Source of the DNA: Prevotella sp.
GTDB taxonomy: Bacteria > Bacteroidota > Bacteroidia > Bacteroidales > Bacteroidaceae
Length of the DNA: 13,881 bases
NCBI GenBank assembly: GCA_021203705.1
Contig: JAJQAR010000300.1
Span: 1 to 13,881, forward strand
Direction: 5' to 3'
In this document: one piece after another, positions 6,837 through 13,881 of the stretch
How the letters are laid out: each line of letters starts with the position of its first letter
Position numbering within the stretch: the stretch's first letter is position 1
Program-made: the position numbers and the translations under genes
The notes under the pieces: generated by a model
Told to the model about the DNA's origin: nothing
Databases searched by the model: none
Seen by the model: the letters and a program-made list of their open reading frames with translations, nothing else

Positions 6837-8861
6837 TTAGTTCACTTTCACCGTGTCTGCCTTGATGTCTATGCGGTTACCTGCATCTATATTCATCGTG
6901 TCATCTGCCTTCTGCTGATGCACGTTGGAATATTGCAATAGCTTCTCCTGTGCCTCCACCCGTATGTTCTCTGCCGTCAACTGCAGTTTGTGGGCTACCC
7001 GCTCGTCTTTGTTGTCATTCACCTTCACAAAACTGTTCTCCTCGACTGTAAATGTATCATTCCTGTCTATTGTCGTGCTTCGGTCATTACCTGCATGCTC
7101 CCTAATATCGTTGTCTGCTGTCCTCTGCATGTCGTGGGAAGCGGCTATGAATATGTCATTGTCCGCACTGGCGGTGATGTCATGCCCAGCTTGCAGTATT
7201 ATGTCGTTCTTCGCATATAGCTCGATGTTACCTGTCGATTCTAATTTGATGAGTTTCTCATCTGTGGAAAACGTCAGGATATAGTTCTCTTTCTCATTAT
7301 CATATATACGTATATACCCGTTGTCTCCCTCATCATGTATCTCTATTGTGTGACCGTTGCGGGTTCTGATTGCCTTTATCTGGTTACTGCTGTTGTTGTG
7401 TGGCAACCATGCCCTGTCAGGATCACCCACTCCGTTATACAGCGTTCCCTTAACGTATGGACGTTCTGCATTTCCTCCCTCAAAGTCTATCATCACCTCT
7501 TCATCTATCTCTGGTATGAAACTGAACCCCTTGCCACCACCAGCGTATGGCTGTGCCATGCGCAGCCATGGCGTCATCATGCTCTCGTCCAACTGTGCCT
7601 GCCAGTCAAACTGCACTCTCATGCGACCAAGGTTGTTGGGGTCTTCGTTGTCCTTGACTCTTGCCCTGCACGACTGTGCCACAGGATATACATCGACATC
7701 TTTATATGGTGGATAGTCACACGCCGACGGAATGCCCGTAAATTTATTGCTGTAAGTCTCGTTCGCCGAGAAGTAATGCTCTAATTCTATTATGAGTATC
7801 TCGTCCTGCTCTACCTTGCTCCTCTCTATACTGCCAGTGCCTTTCATAAAATTGTCTATGATAACCAACTTACTGCCTATCTTTATCTTCGAGCAGTAGG
7901 TCTTTCCTGTATAGGTGAGCATTCCGGCTTTTTCTCCCCTCGCCTGTGTCTTTGTGGATATATTCAGTATCGCTTCCCTGCCGTCTATATCAGAGTATCC
8001 TCCCGAATGCAGGTTCTGTAACGTCGGCTTTATATAACAGTTCTGTGAGGCCTGAAACACTTGCTCACTGAGCACATTGTACTCCCTCTGCATCTCCTCC
8101 AAGCCCTCCTTCTGGTTGGCATCGTATGAATTGTACGAAGATGCGATATGACTGAACGCTACATGTTCCATCTTCATGTCTACATTATATGATGGTACAT
8201 CCTGACTCGGATAAGCCAACTTAACATTCTCGCTCTCTGGTAAATTGCCGAATATCATCCTCTCGCCGTCGTTGTACATCCACTCTCCATATCTGCGTGC
8301 AAGACGCTGCAGAAACTGGTAATTGGTCTCGTTGTATTCCACACAATATGGTATCGTATCTGTATAGCGGGGATCTACGCATACCTCAAGATGCTCACTG
8401 TAACTTCCCGTAACGTCATCAACAATATCTTCAAGGGTCTTATTTTCATACGACTTGCAGGTGGGATTGTCTTTCAATAATACATCCCAACTGTATGCCT
8501 CTATGGTTATCTGAAACTCGCTTCGGCTTCGCCGTCCTGAAGCACCTGTGATTACTCCCGTGAAATTTATCTCGCCTATCGCATCTGTCTCAGATTTCAA
8601 CGACAGCCTCTCTATACTGTCTGTTTCCAATGATAACGTGATTTCCTTCCCGATTATCTGACCGCATATCTCAAACATTACCTCATTCTTCCGCTCATCC
8701 GGCTCTTTGTGCATCGTGAACGACAGGGCGTTAGGCGATAACAAACTCTGACGTAACATAAAATGGTCCATTAGCCACTTCGCACTGTCCAGCTCTATGC
8801 AGAATCCCGTCGATTTCGTACCGTCTATCGCTACTGTAATGTTCTTTATCGATATCGACAT
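6837..8861 (-). CDS. tssI: VgrG spike protein (TssI)
   Basis: A 674-residue VgrG. Residues ~1-390 correspond to the phage gp27-like hub; YNETNYQFLQRLARRYGEWM (176-195) is a recognisable VgrG motif. An OB-fold gp5-like domain follows at ~393-480, with GRMRVQFDW (412-420), TPWLRMAQPYAGGGKGFSFIP (430-450) and the EIDEEVMIDFEGGNAERPYV segment (451-470). From ~500 to 674 comes a spike of short beta repeats, many with an N-D-I/D-I-x pattern (NDIILQAGHDIT, NDIFIAASHDM, NDIREHAGNDR), typical of a triple-stranded beta-helix. No C-terminal toxin extension is present. It starts 23 bp after the second hcp and is followed by its PAAR-like tip. The trimer should cap the Hcp tube and pierce target cells. 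Confidence 0.96.
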   Translation of the reverse strand: MSISIKNITVAIDGTKSTGFCIELDSAKWLMDHFMLRQSLLSPNALSFTMHKEPDERKNEVMFEICGQIIGKEITLSLETDSIERLSLKSETDAIGEINFTGVITGASGRRSRSEFQITIEAYSWDVLLKDNPTCKSYENKTLEDIVDDVTGSYSEHLEVCVDPRYTDTIPYCVEYNETNYQFLQRLARRYGEWMYNDGERMIFGNLPESENVKLAYPSQDVPSYNVDMKMEHVAFSHIASSYNSYDANQKEGLEEMQREYNVLSEQVFQASQNCYIKPTLQNLHSGGYSDIDGREAILNISTKTQARGEKAGMLTYTGKTYCSKIKIGSKLVIIDNFMKGTGSIERSKVEQDEILIIELEHYFSANETYSNKFTGIPSACDYPPYKDVDVYPVAQSCRARVKDNEDPNNLGRMRVQFDWQAQLDESMMTPWLRMAQPYAGGGKGFSFIPEIDEEVMIDFEGGNAERPYVKGTLYNGVGDPDRAWLPHNNSSNQIKAIRTRNGHTIEIHDEGDNGYIRIYDNEKENYILTFSTDEKLIKLESTGNIELYAKNDIILQAGHDITASADNDIFIAASHDMQRTADNDIREHAGNDRSTTIDRNDTFTVEENSFVKVNDNKDERVAHKLQLTAENIRVEAQEKLLQYSNVHQQKADDTMNIDAGNRIDIKADTVKVN

Positions 8862-8884
8862 AAACTGTCTTGTTTGGTATTATT

Positions 8885-9334
8885 CTATAACGTGGAAAGA
8901 TTTTCTATCTGTGACATCAACGTTGCCCAGTCATTCGTGAATATCGCTGAATCCATGACACCGGTACCAACGCGTATCACCTCTGCACTCAATTTTATCG
9001 TCGTGTACATCAACTTACTGTCATTGTCACAGAAATTGTCCTTCAAACCTATGCAATATGCATTTGTAAACTCTACTGTCTTGTACTTTCGCCTGTTGTC
9101 ATTCGAAAACACGCAAAATCGGAACGTTCCTGAATATACTGCCGTCTTGTCGAACATCCACTTGTAGAAAAACTGATCGTCATCACTCGTCGTCGGCATG
9201 ACAAACTTTATCGTCCCTCCCTGTGTGCGTGTGGTGGGCTTGCCTGTGTCATCTACTGACTGACTGAACTCATACTCGCATTCTACAACGCCGTATTCCC
9301 GTCCCTGTATCTTTACCCTGCCTTGAAGTGCCAT
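8885..9334 (-). CDS. Second Hcp-family tube protein (TssD-like), divergent
   Basis: A 149-residue TssD/Hcp-family protein. It shares with the first Hcp the pattern GKPTTRTQGGTIKFVM (here 37-52), a central KWMFDKTAVYSGTFRF (about 64-79), the strand KTVEFTNAYC, and an ending KLSAEVIRVGTG...NDW. It is clearly divergent, has extra residues at the C-terminus (ATLMSQIENLSTL) and four cysteines where the first Hcp has one. I chose ATG 9334; an upstream TTG at 9364 would put the start inside a strong stem-loop. It sits between the first hcp and vgrG. Having two unequal Hcps suggests that this one may form a tube segment beside the spike or carry cargo for this VgrG, but that is inference. Confidence 0.88.
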   Translation of the reverse strand: MALQGRVKIQGREYGVVECEYEFSQSVDDTGKPTTRTQGGTIKFVMPTTSDDDQFFYKWMFDKTAVYSGTFRFCVFSNDNRRKYKTVEFTNAYCIGLKDNFCDNDSKLMYTTIKLSAEVIRVGTGVMDSAIFTNDWATLMSQIENLSTL

Positions 9335-9347
9335 AGATTCTTTAAAT

Positions 9348-9389
9348 AGGATAATTAAAGGCAACAGTATGTGCGCCTCTAATTATCCT
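9348..9389. promoter_or_regulatory. 15-bp stem-loop between the two hcp genes
   Basis: The arms at 9348-9362 and 9375-9389 are complementary over 15 bp with a single G-T mismatch and enclose a 12-base loop. On the plus strand it is followed by six T (9389-9394), the form of an intrinsic terminator. On the coding (minus) strand the 3' side continues ATTTAAAG, a weak U-tract. It therefore most likely acts on the minus-strand transcript as a partial terminator or a 3'-end stabiliser that keeps the first hcp mRNA in excess over hcp2 and vgrG. The stem is directly visible; the effect is inferred. Confidence 0.6.
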
Positions 9390-9409
9390 TTTTTGATCTG
9401 AATGTCTGA

Positions 9410-9817
9410 TTACTTGTCAATAGTCCAACTGTTGTTGTGTATTGCATTGCCTACCTGTATCTCCTTTGCGGAAATCACGAATTCCTCAAACTGCTTTACC
9501 TCATTGCTGTCATCATACGTCTCCGAATACTCCACTACATAGCCGTTCTTGAATTCCAAACGCTTCATCTCACCGCCATCCTTATCCGGGAATGAGATAA
9601 CTCCGTTCTTGCTCATATAAGTATCACACATCCATTCAAGTATCTCCGTGTTGCCATCGTTCTTCGATTTTACCTTTACGGTAATCTTACCGCCACGCGT
9701 GCGTCCCGTTGGCTGTCCCTCGACATCTGTCTGCTGGTTTAGTTCATAACGTACGTAGGATACTTCTCTCTCTTGAATACCATCTGCATTGATGGTCACT
9801 GTTCTTGTCTCTGCCAT
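9410..9817 (-). CDS. tssD: Hcp tube protein (TssD)
   Basis: A 135-residue Hcp of the Bacteroidetes TssD type, which stacks as hexameric rings to make the secreted inner tube. Landmarks: a short start AETRTVTINADG, then GQPTGRTRGGKITVKV (37-52), EILEWMCDTYM (58-68), GVISFPDKDGGEMKRLEFKN (72-91) and the ending EFVISAKEIQVGNAIHNNSW. The start is ATG 9817, preceded by an A-rich leader (AATTAAAAAAACAGAAAAA) of the kind seen before well-translated Bacteroidetes genes. It follows tssC by 37 bp and is followed by a strong stem-loop. As tube subunits are needed in large amounts and are lost at each firing, this is probably the main structural Hcp, with the downstream copy specialised. Confidence 0.94.
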   Translation of the reverse strand: MAETRTVTINADGIQEREVSYVRYELNQQTDVEGQPTGRTRGGKITVKVKSKNDGNTEILEWMCDTYMSKNGVISFPDKDGGEMKRLEFKNGYVVEYSETYDDSNEVKQFEEFVISAKEIQVGNAIHNNSWTIDK

Positions 9818-9854
9818 TTTTTCTGTTTTTTTAATTAATATAATTTAACTAACT

Positions 9855-11240
9855 CTATACGTTCTTTGTCGTCTGCTCCCAATCTACACCGGCTGCCGTG
9901 TTCTTTCCCGTCAGCTCTATGAAGAAATTCTGGGCTGCAAAATATGGGGTTATCTCCACATTCACACTTATGTCCTTTGTCTTGGGATCTTGATTGACCT
10001 TCAAATTGGTGTATTTCTCTATAATCCCACCTGGACCCTTGTAATCACTAAGGAAATTATGGATATCCTGAGTAATCTCCGACTTGATGGCGGGTGTCCA
10101 TATCTCCATTGCATGATCATTACAGTAGTTCTCAAACACTTTGCCTATCCAGTCGAATACTCTTACTATTGAATATTCCTGCAATCCCTTTGACGCTCCA
10201 TTGTACAATGTGTGGTTCGAGAACGCCATCGTCCTGCCGTCTTCCTCTACCATCGGTATCACTCCCTCATCTATCAGGGCGGCAATCTCCGACTTCCTAA
10301 GATTCAAACGCGCTCCTTTCACATTGTCTAACGTTCCATATCGCTTTCCTGCTGCCGCCTGCGCAATCACTATGTCCTCTGTGTTTGACATCCTTCCTGC
10401 AAGTGCGCCTGATGCGGGAATATACAGATCGTCATCTTCGCCTGCCGCTTCCGACTTCTTCCTTCCAAGTATATAGTTTGCTGTCATTACTATGTTTCCC
10501 ATATAGGGATCTGTACCTTGCAGACTCGCATCGTCAAGTTCATCCTTGAGCATCTCGAAATTCAGACTGTCCTTGAAATCCGTTACCATGATGACCTTGT
10601 TCTTATAGGCTGTCTGTGCCCACATTCGTACAGTATCTGCGTCTCCTAAATATCCAGGAATTACAAGCATGCTGTAGTTGCTCTTTAAATTAAGACGGTC
10701 AAAATGGTCTTCTATCTCCTGACGTACCGCCAATGTATCATCCGAATCGTAGTCGCCAATCTCTTCCTTGTTCACATTTATAAGGTTTATGCAATCAACC
10801 TTATCTTGACCTGCATTTGAAAAGAATGCATCTAGACTCCTGTATGCTATCTCAAGATTGCGTATCTCATCGTGAACGCTGAACAAATTCTCTTTGAGAT
10901 TTTGCTCTGCTTTTTCACATTCTTTCTTGCACGACTCGATAATATCCATCGGATCGCTCCCGCCTCTCTCAAGTATATCTACCCACAACGACAACTCGTT
11001 TCTAAGACTTTTCCTCGCCTCAGTATAAGTTGTATCGGTTAGGAACACGTTCTTCACAGCCTTCCGGCGAGGATCCATATTATCTATCCCCTTTATCAGA
11101 CCTTTGAGCAATTGAAACCCACCGAACTTTTCTAATCCTCCCAGACTGCTCTGTAACAACTCCGCAGGATTCTCCTCCTTTTTCTCACGAAGGTCTAAAC
11201 CATCTTCTATCGGTGATATTTTCTGTTCTTCTGTTGACAT
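9855..11240 (-). CDS. tssC: Contractile sheath large subunit (TssC/VipB)
   Basis: A 461-residue TssC, the larger sheath subunit that polymerises with TssB around the Hcp tube. Recognisable parts: the N-terminal linker (~1-55), a conserved block around NYSMLVIPGYLGDADTVRMW, an AAGKRYGTLDNVKGARLNLRKSEI region, and the C-terminal sheath core (YSIVRVFDWIGKVFENYCND and the final VNVEITPYFAAQNFFIELTG). The ATG at 11240 is chosen because it follows a purine-rich leader (GAAGAAAGGGAAGAAAT) and leaves a 22-bp gap after tssB; a TTG at 11288 would overlap tssB and add a Lys/Arg-rich stretch that looks like leader. The early acidic, charged segment is where ClpV recognises sheaths in other systems. Confidence 0.95.
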   Translation of the reverse strand: MSTEEQKISPIEDGLDLREKKEENPAELLQSSLGGLEKFGGFQLLKGLIKGIDNMDPRRKAVKNVFLTDTTYTEARKSLRNELSLWVDILERGGSDPMDIIESCKKECEKAEQNLKENLFSVHDEIRNLEIAYRSLDAFFSNAGQDKVDCINLINVNKEEIGDYDSDDTLAVRQEIEDHFDRLNLKSNYSMLVIPGYLGDADTVRMWAQTAYKNKVIMVTDFKDSLNFEMLKDELDDASLQGTDPYMGNIVMTANYILGRKKSEAAGEDDDLYIPASGALAGRMSNTEDIVIAQAAAGKRYGTLDNVKGARLNLRKSEIAALIDEGVIPMVEEDGRTMAFSNHTLYNGASKGLQEYSIVRVFDWIGKVFENYCNDHAMEIWTPAIKSEITQDIHNFLSDYKGPGGIIEKYTNLKVNQDPKTKDISVNVEITPYFAAQNFFIELTGKNTAAGVDWEQTTKNV

Positions 11241-11262
11241 ATTTCTTCCCTTTCTTCTTTTT

Positions 11263-11718
11263 TCATTCTGCGTCTTCCAACTCTGCAAGTATCGCTTTTA
11301 TCGCATTCTTCAGATTCTCATGCGCCAACTCATTCTTTAGAGCATTGCGCAATGTCTTGTTCTTCTCCAACTGACGAATCACTGAGTTGTATGCATCTAT
11401 CTTCGATTTCTTGCTGCTTAACAACTCACTTTGTGATATCAACTGGGCATCCTCGAAATCCTTGATCTGTTTGAACTGGAAATCCTCATACACTGAACCA
11501 CCTTCTTCGGTCATAAGAGTTATGCCCTCCTTCACCGGCTGGTAATGTTCAAAGACTTCCTTCATGTTCTTTGCCTTAAAGACTTCTCGATCTTCGTCGG
11601 TAGTGGGAGCTGCATCCGTGAATTGGTCCGCATAGAGTGTCCGGTTCTGTGGAAACTCTATAACGCCATCCTGCGTGTTCTCCTCAACGACTTTTGAAAT
11701 AACTGTTTTCCTTGCCAT
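11263..11718 (-). CDS. tssB: Contractile sheath small subunit (TssB/VipA)
   Basis: A 151-residue TssB. Landmarks: FPQNRTLYADQFTDAAPTTDEDREVF (about 22-47, corresponding to the VGDF-type strand of VipA), a beta-helix middle with VYEDFQFKQIKDFEDAQLISQ, and a helical C-terminus (SKIDAYNSVIRQLEKNKTLRNALKNEL...ILAELEDAE) that matches the VipA interaction helices. I prefer ATG 11718 because ~30 residues before the LYADQF strand matches the spacing in VipA and the bases upstream are an A-rich leader. An in-frame ATG at 11820 would add 34 residues (MAWKDIIRKIYPQKR...), ending in a Lys/Asn-rich run; it remains possible. With the chosen start, 123 bp separate it from the clpV stop and hold nothing else I recognise. 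Confidence 0.9.
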   Translation of the reverse strand: MARKTVISKVVEENTQDGVIEFPQNRTLYADQFTDAAPTTDEDREVFKAKNMKEVFEHYQPVKEGITLMTEEGGSVYEDFQFKQIKDFEDAQLISQSELLSSKKSKIDAYNSVIRQLEKNKTLRNALKNELAHENLKNAIKAILAELEDAE

Positions 11719-11841
11719 TGCTTTAGTATTTGAATTTTTCTTGTTGTTTTTCCTTTCTTCTCTCTGTTCTTCCACCCTTTTCTGAGGATAGATTTTCCTT
11801 ATTATGTCTTTCCATGCCATAATACATCTAACCACTCCACG

Positions 11842-13881
11842 TTATTCGGGGGTATCTATCTCCCACGTTATCTCTTTCTTCTCATCATCATACTTCATGG
11901 TCACCGTGTCTCCTTCATTGATCTCTCGCGATATTATCAGTTTGGATAACGGCCTGCGTATCTCCTTACGTATGATGCCAAGTATTGGACGCGCACCATA
12001 ATGGGCATTGAAACCTACCTTCGTTACATACTCACGCGCCGTAGAATCAATCTCCAACGTGATGTTCTGCTCCTTCAATGTCTTCAGCAGGTTCTTTATG
12101 TGGATGTCAAATATCCTGTCTATCATTTCTGACGTTATCGGCGAGAACGGAATAATCTCTGTAAGACGCGCAAGAAATTCTGGACGGAACTGACCCTGCA
12201 TCACTTCTAACATCTTGTCGTGTGTGGGAACTATACCTCCCTCAAACGATTTGAATATGTAATCACTGCCGATGTTCGAGGTGAATATTATCAACGAATT
12301 AGAGAAATCTCCTACCCTCCCTAAACGGTCATGCAGCTTCCCCTCGTCCAATATCTGTAAAAACAAATCAAATACTGAACGATGTGCCTTCTCTATCTCA
12401 TCAAACAACACAACTGAATAGGGATGCTGGCGTATCTGATTCACCAACAGACCGCCCTCCTCATAACCTACATAGCCCGGAGGTGCTCCATACAGCAGTG
12501 CCACAGAGTGCTCCTCCTTGTATTCCGACATGTCAAATCGCAATATCGATGCCTCATCGTTGAATAGAAAATCAGCAAGCGACTTCGCCAATTCTGTCTT
12601 TCCTGTCCCCGTTGGACCAAGAAAGAAAAATGACCCCATAGGCTGACCTTTCTTGTTCAGACCTGAACGAGACTCAAAAATGGCATCCAATACGCTCTTA
12701 ATGGCATGATCCTGACCTACCACGTGTTTGTGAAGTGTATCTTCTGCTTTCGACAGCTTCTCCATCTCTTCCGATTGTATGCTTCCCATCGGAATCCCTG
12801 TCATCTTGGATACCACGCCTCTTACATCTTCCTTGCTAAGAATTATGCCTCCCTCTCTGGCTGCTCCTTCCTCTGACATCTCATTGTCTACCTTCACCGA
12901 TGCCATCGATCTATCCAAAAGGTCTATTGCCGACGATGGCAGATTACGCTCTGGCATATATCGTTTTGCAAGTCTCACTATTTCTGCTATTACATCTCTT
13001 CCGATTGGCAGATTATGGAATTGCTCATAAATACTTTTCTTGCTTTCCAATATCTCTGTTGCCTGCTCCTCCGAAGGTGCCTCTATGGTTATCTTCTCAA
13101 AATATGCTATTAAATCCTTATCCTTTTCTATGTCCTTGGTATATCCGTCTATTGTCGTGGTGCATATCAGTTGTATCTCACTACCCGACAACAACTTCTT
13201 CACATTGGGCAATATGCCGTTTAACAGCGACTGTCTATCCTCTATCCTCTGGAAATTCTCAATTACTAATACTGGTTGCTGTTTCTGTCTTAGCGATTCT
13301 ACCGTACTCTTGAAACGGTCTTCTATCTCACCCTTATAACTCACGCCTTGACTTAACGAGATTAAGTCAAGCTCGTATGGCTCTATATTCGCTATCGAAG
13401 TAGGCAACTTGCTCTCTCGCGCAAGGGTAATCAACCCCTGTATCAAACTCGTCTTTCCTACTCCTATCTCGCCTATTATCAATATATTGGCACGATCCTT
13501 CCTTGCCAAAACTTCTATACATGAACGTATCTCTTTGCCAAAACCTATTATCTCACAATTGCTTGTCTCCTGAAGCAACGGATAACAGTATTCTCTCGTG
13601 CTTTCCTTAACGGTATTCGTGCCGAGTTGGGTTTGACTTCTCGTTCTCGCTGACGATGGACTTCCGCTTATCAACGCTATCACTTTATCTGCCTTTAACG
13701 GCATCGTCTTCAACTGTTCCGACGTGAAACCCACTCCGGGACTCACCAATGCTGCCAATATCGCCTCTATCCTGTGAGGTGCTATATTATATTTACCTTC
13801 TATGGCAAGTGCCTCCTTTATCACTGATCGCCTATCCTGAGATAGTTCCACTCCTTTCATCCCGTATGCCGCCCCCCCCCC
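11842..13881 (-). CDS. clpV: Sheath-recycling AAA+ ATPase TssH/ClpV, N-terminus cut by window
   Basis: A Clp/Hsp100 ATPase that unfolds contracted TssBC sheath. Numbering is from ATG 13860 (672 residues), but the frame stays open to the edge. Residues ~5-68 align with the second half of a Clp N-domain, and the first Walker A falls ~76 residues earlier than in E. coli ClpB, so the true start is probably outside. D1 has Walker A GEIGVGKT (130-137), but its Walker B reads VLVIENFQ (197-204) instead of hhhhDE, and the RRF arginine-finger site reads AYF (252-254). D2 is intact: GPTGTGKT (415-422), VVLFDEIEKAH (483-493), TSNIGS (527-532), RPEFLARLTEI and GARPI. The middle coiled-coil domain is reduced to ~20 residues. 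It sits directly before tssB. The edge itself is a run of ten C, possibly a contig-end artefact. Confidence 0.96.
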   Translation of the reverse strand, partial: GGGAAYGMKGVELSQDRRSVIKEALAIEGKYNIAPHRIEAILAALVSPGVGFTSEQLKTMPLKADKVIALISGSPSSARTRSQTQLGTNTVKESTREYCYPLLQETSNCEIIGFGKEIRSCIEVLARKDRANILIIGEIGVGKTSLIQGLITLARESKLPTSIANIEPYELDLISLSQGVSYKGEIEDRFKSTVESLRQKQQPVLVIENFQRIEDRQSLLNGILPNVKKLLSGSEIQLICTTTIDGYTKDIEKDKDLIAYFEKITIEAPSEEQATEILESKKSIYEQFHNLPIGRDVIAEIVRLAKRYMPERNLPSSAIDLLDRSMASVKVDNEMSEEGAAREGGIILSKEDVRGVVSKMTGIPMGSIQSEEMEKLSKAEDTLHKHVVGQDHAIKSVLDAIFESRSGLNKKGQPMGSFFFLGPTGTGKTELAKSLADFLFNDEASILRFDMSEYKEEHSVALLYGAPPGYVGYEEGGLLVNQIRQHPYSVVLFDEIEKAHRSVFDLFLQILDEGKLHDRLGRVGDFSNSLIIFTSNIGSDYIFKSFEGGIVPTHDKMLEVMQGQFRPEFLARLTEIIPFSPITSEMIDRIFDIHIKNLLKTLKEQNITLEIDSTAREYVTKVGFNAHYGARPILGIIRKEIRRPLSKLIISREINEGDTVTMKYDDEKKEITWEIDTPE

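Noticed and set aside
6925..7784. Several plus-strand frames of 119-149 codons opposite vgrG
   Set aside because: They mirror the repetitive beta-helix and OB-fold coding of VgrG, which is unambiguous on the minus strand; their translations are rich in Cys and Ser, with no domain.
9335..9364. TTG start at 9364 for the second hcp
   Set aside because: It falls in the stem-loop region and adds MPLIILFKES before a normal ATG whose product aligns with the first Hcp from the start.
11241..11288. TTG start at 11288 for tssC
   Set aside because: It overlaps tssB and adds a Lys/Arg-rich stretch encoded by a purine-rich leader; ATG 11240 fits better.
1..13881. tRNA, rRNA, CRISPR array, insertion sequence or direct-repeat ends
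   Set aside because: No cloverleaf-like segment, regularly spaced repeat, transposase or integrase frame, or matched terminal repeats were seen by eye on either strand.

Overview
The window looks like part of a Bacteroidales (Bacteroides/Prevotella-type) chromosome or integrated element. It carries a Bacteroidetes-type (subtype iii) type VI secretion system (T6SS) locus. The grounds are the divergent TssB/TssC sheath pair, two TssD-type Hcp proteins, a DUF4280 PAAR-like tip, moderate-to-low G+C by eye, A-rich leaders in place of strong Shine-Dalgarno sites, and Bacteroidetes-only families such as DUF2931. Every gene I can support lies on the minus strand, so the locus reads from high to low coordinates.

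Secretion module, 13881 down to 6344: a TssH/ClpV sheath-recycling ATPase (its N-terminus cut by the window edge), TssB, TssC, a first Hcp, a second divergent Hcp, VgrG, and a DUF4280 PAAR-like tip protein. Together these are the tail sheath, tube, spike and recycling ATPase. No baseplate or membrane-complex genes (tssE/F/G/K, tssN/O/P/Q/R) are in the window. A 15-bp stem-loop lies between the two hcp genes.

Cargo module, 6290 down to 3445: a DUF2235 serine lipase/esterase of the Tle1 type with all catalytic motifs, then a protein that looks like two DUF2931 modules in tandem. The second is a candidate immunity or adaptor protein.

Ubiquitin-like module, 3407 down to 2397: a small acidic beta-grasp-like protein ending in Ala-Gly, followed 12 bp later by a convincing E2 (UBC-fold) protein with an HPN motif and a putative active-site cysteine. 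The E2 stop overlaps the next start (ATGA). That next gene and the one after it encode two exported proteins with related N-terminal domains; the second is membrane-anchored, with a coiled coil and a basic C-terminal tail. A third exported protein begins 5 bp further on and runs off the window. No E1, deubiquitinase or RING gene is visible. This T6SS-linked Ubl-E2-exported-protein cassette is the most interesting part of the window, and I know of no description of it.

Genes are packed (gaps of about 2 to 123 bp). I saw no consensus Bacteroidetes promoter (TAnnTTTG) in the gaps, so long polycistronic transcription is likely. No RNA genes, insertion sequences or CRISPR arrays were seen, and no gene-free stretch exceeds 300 bases.
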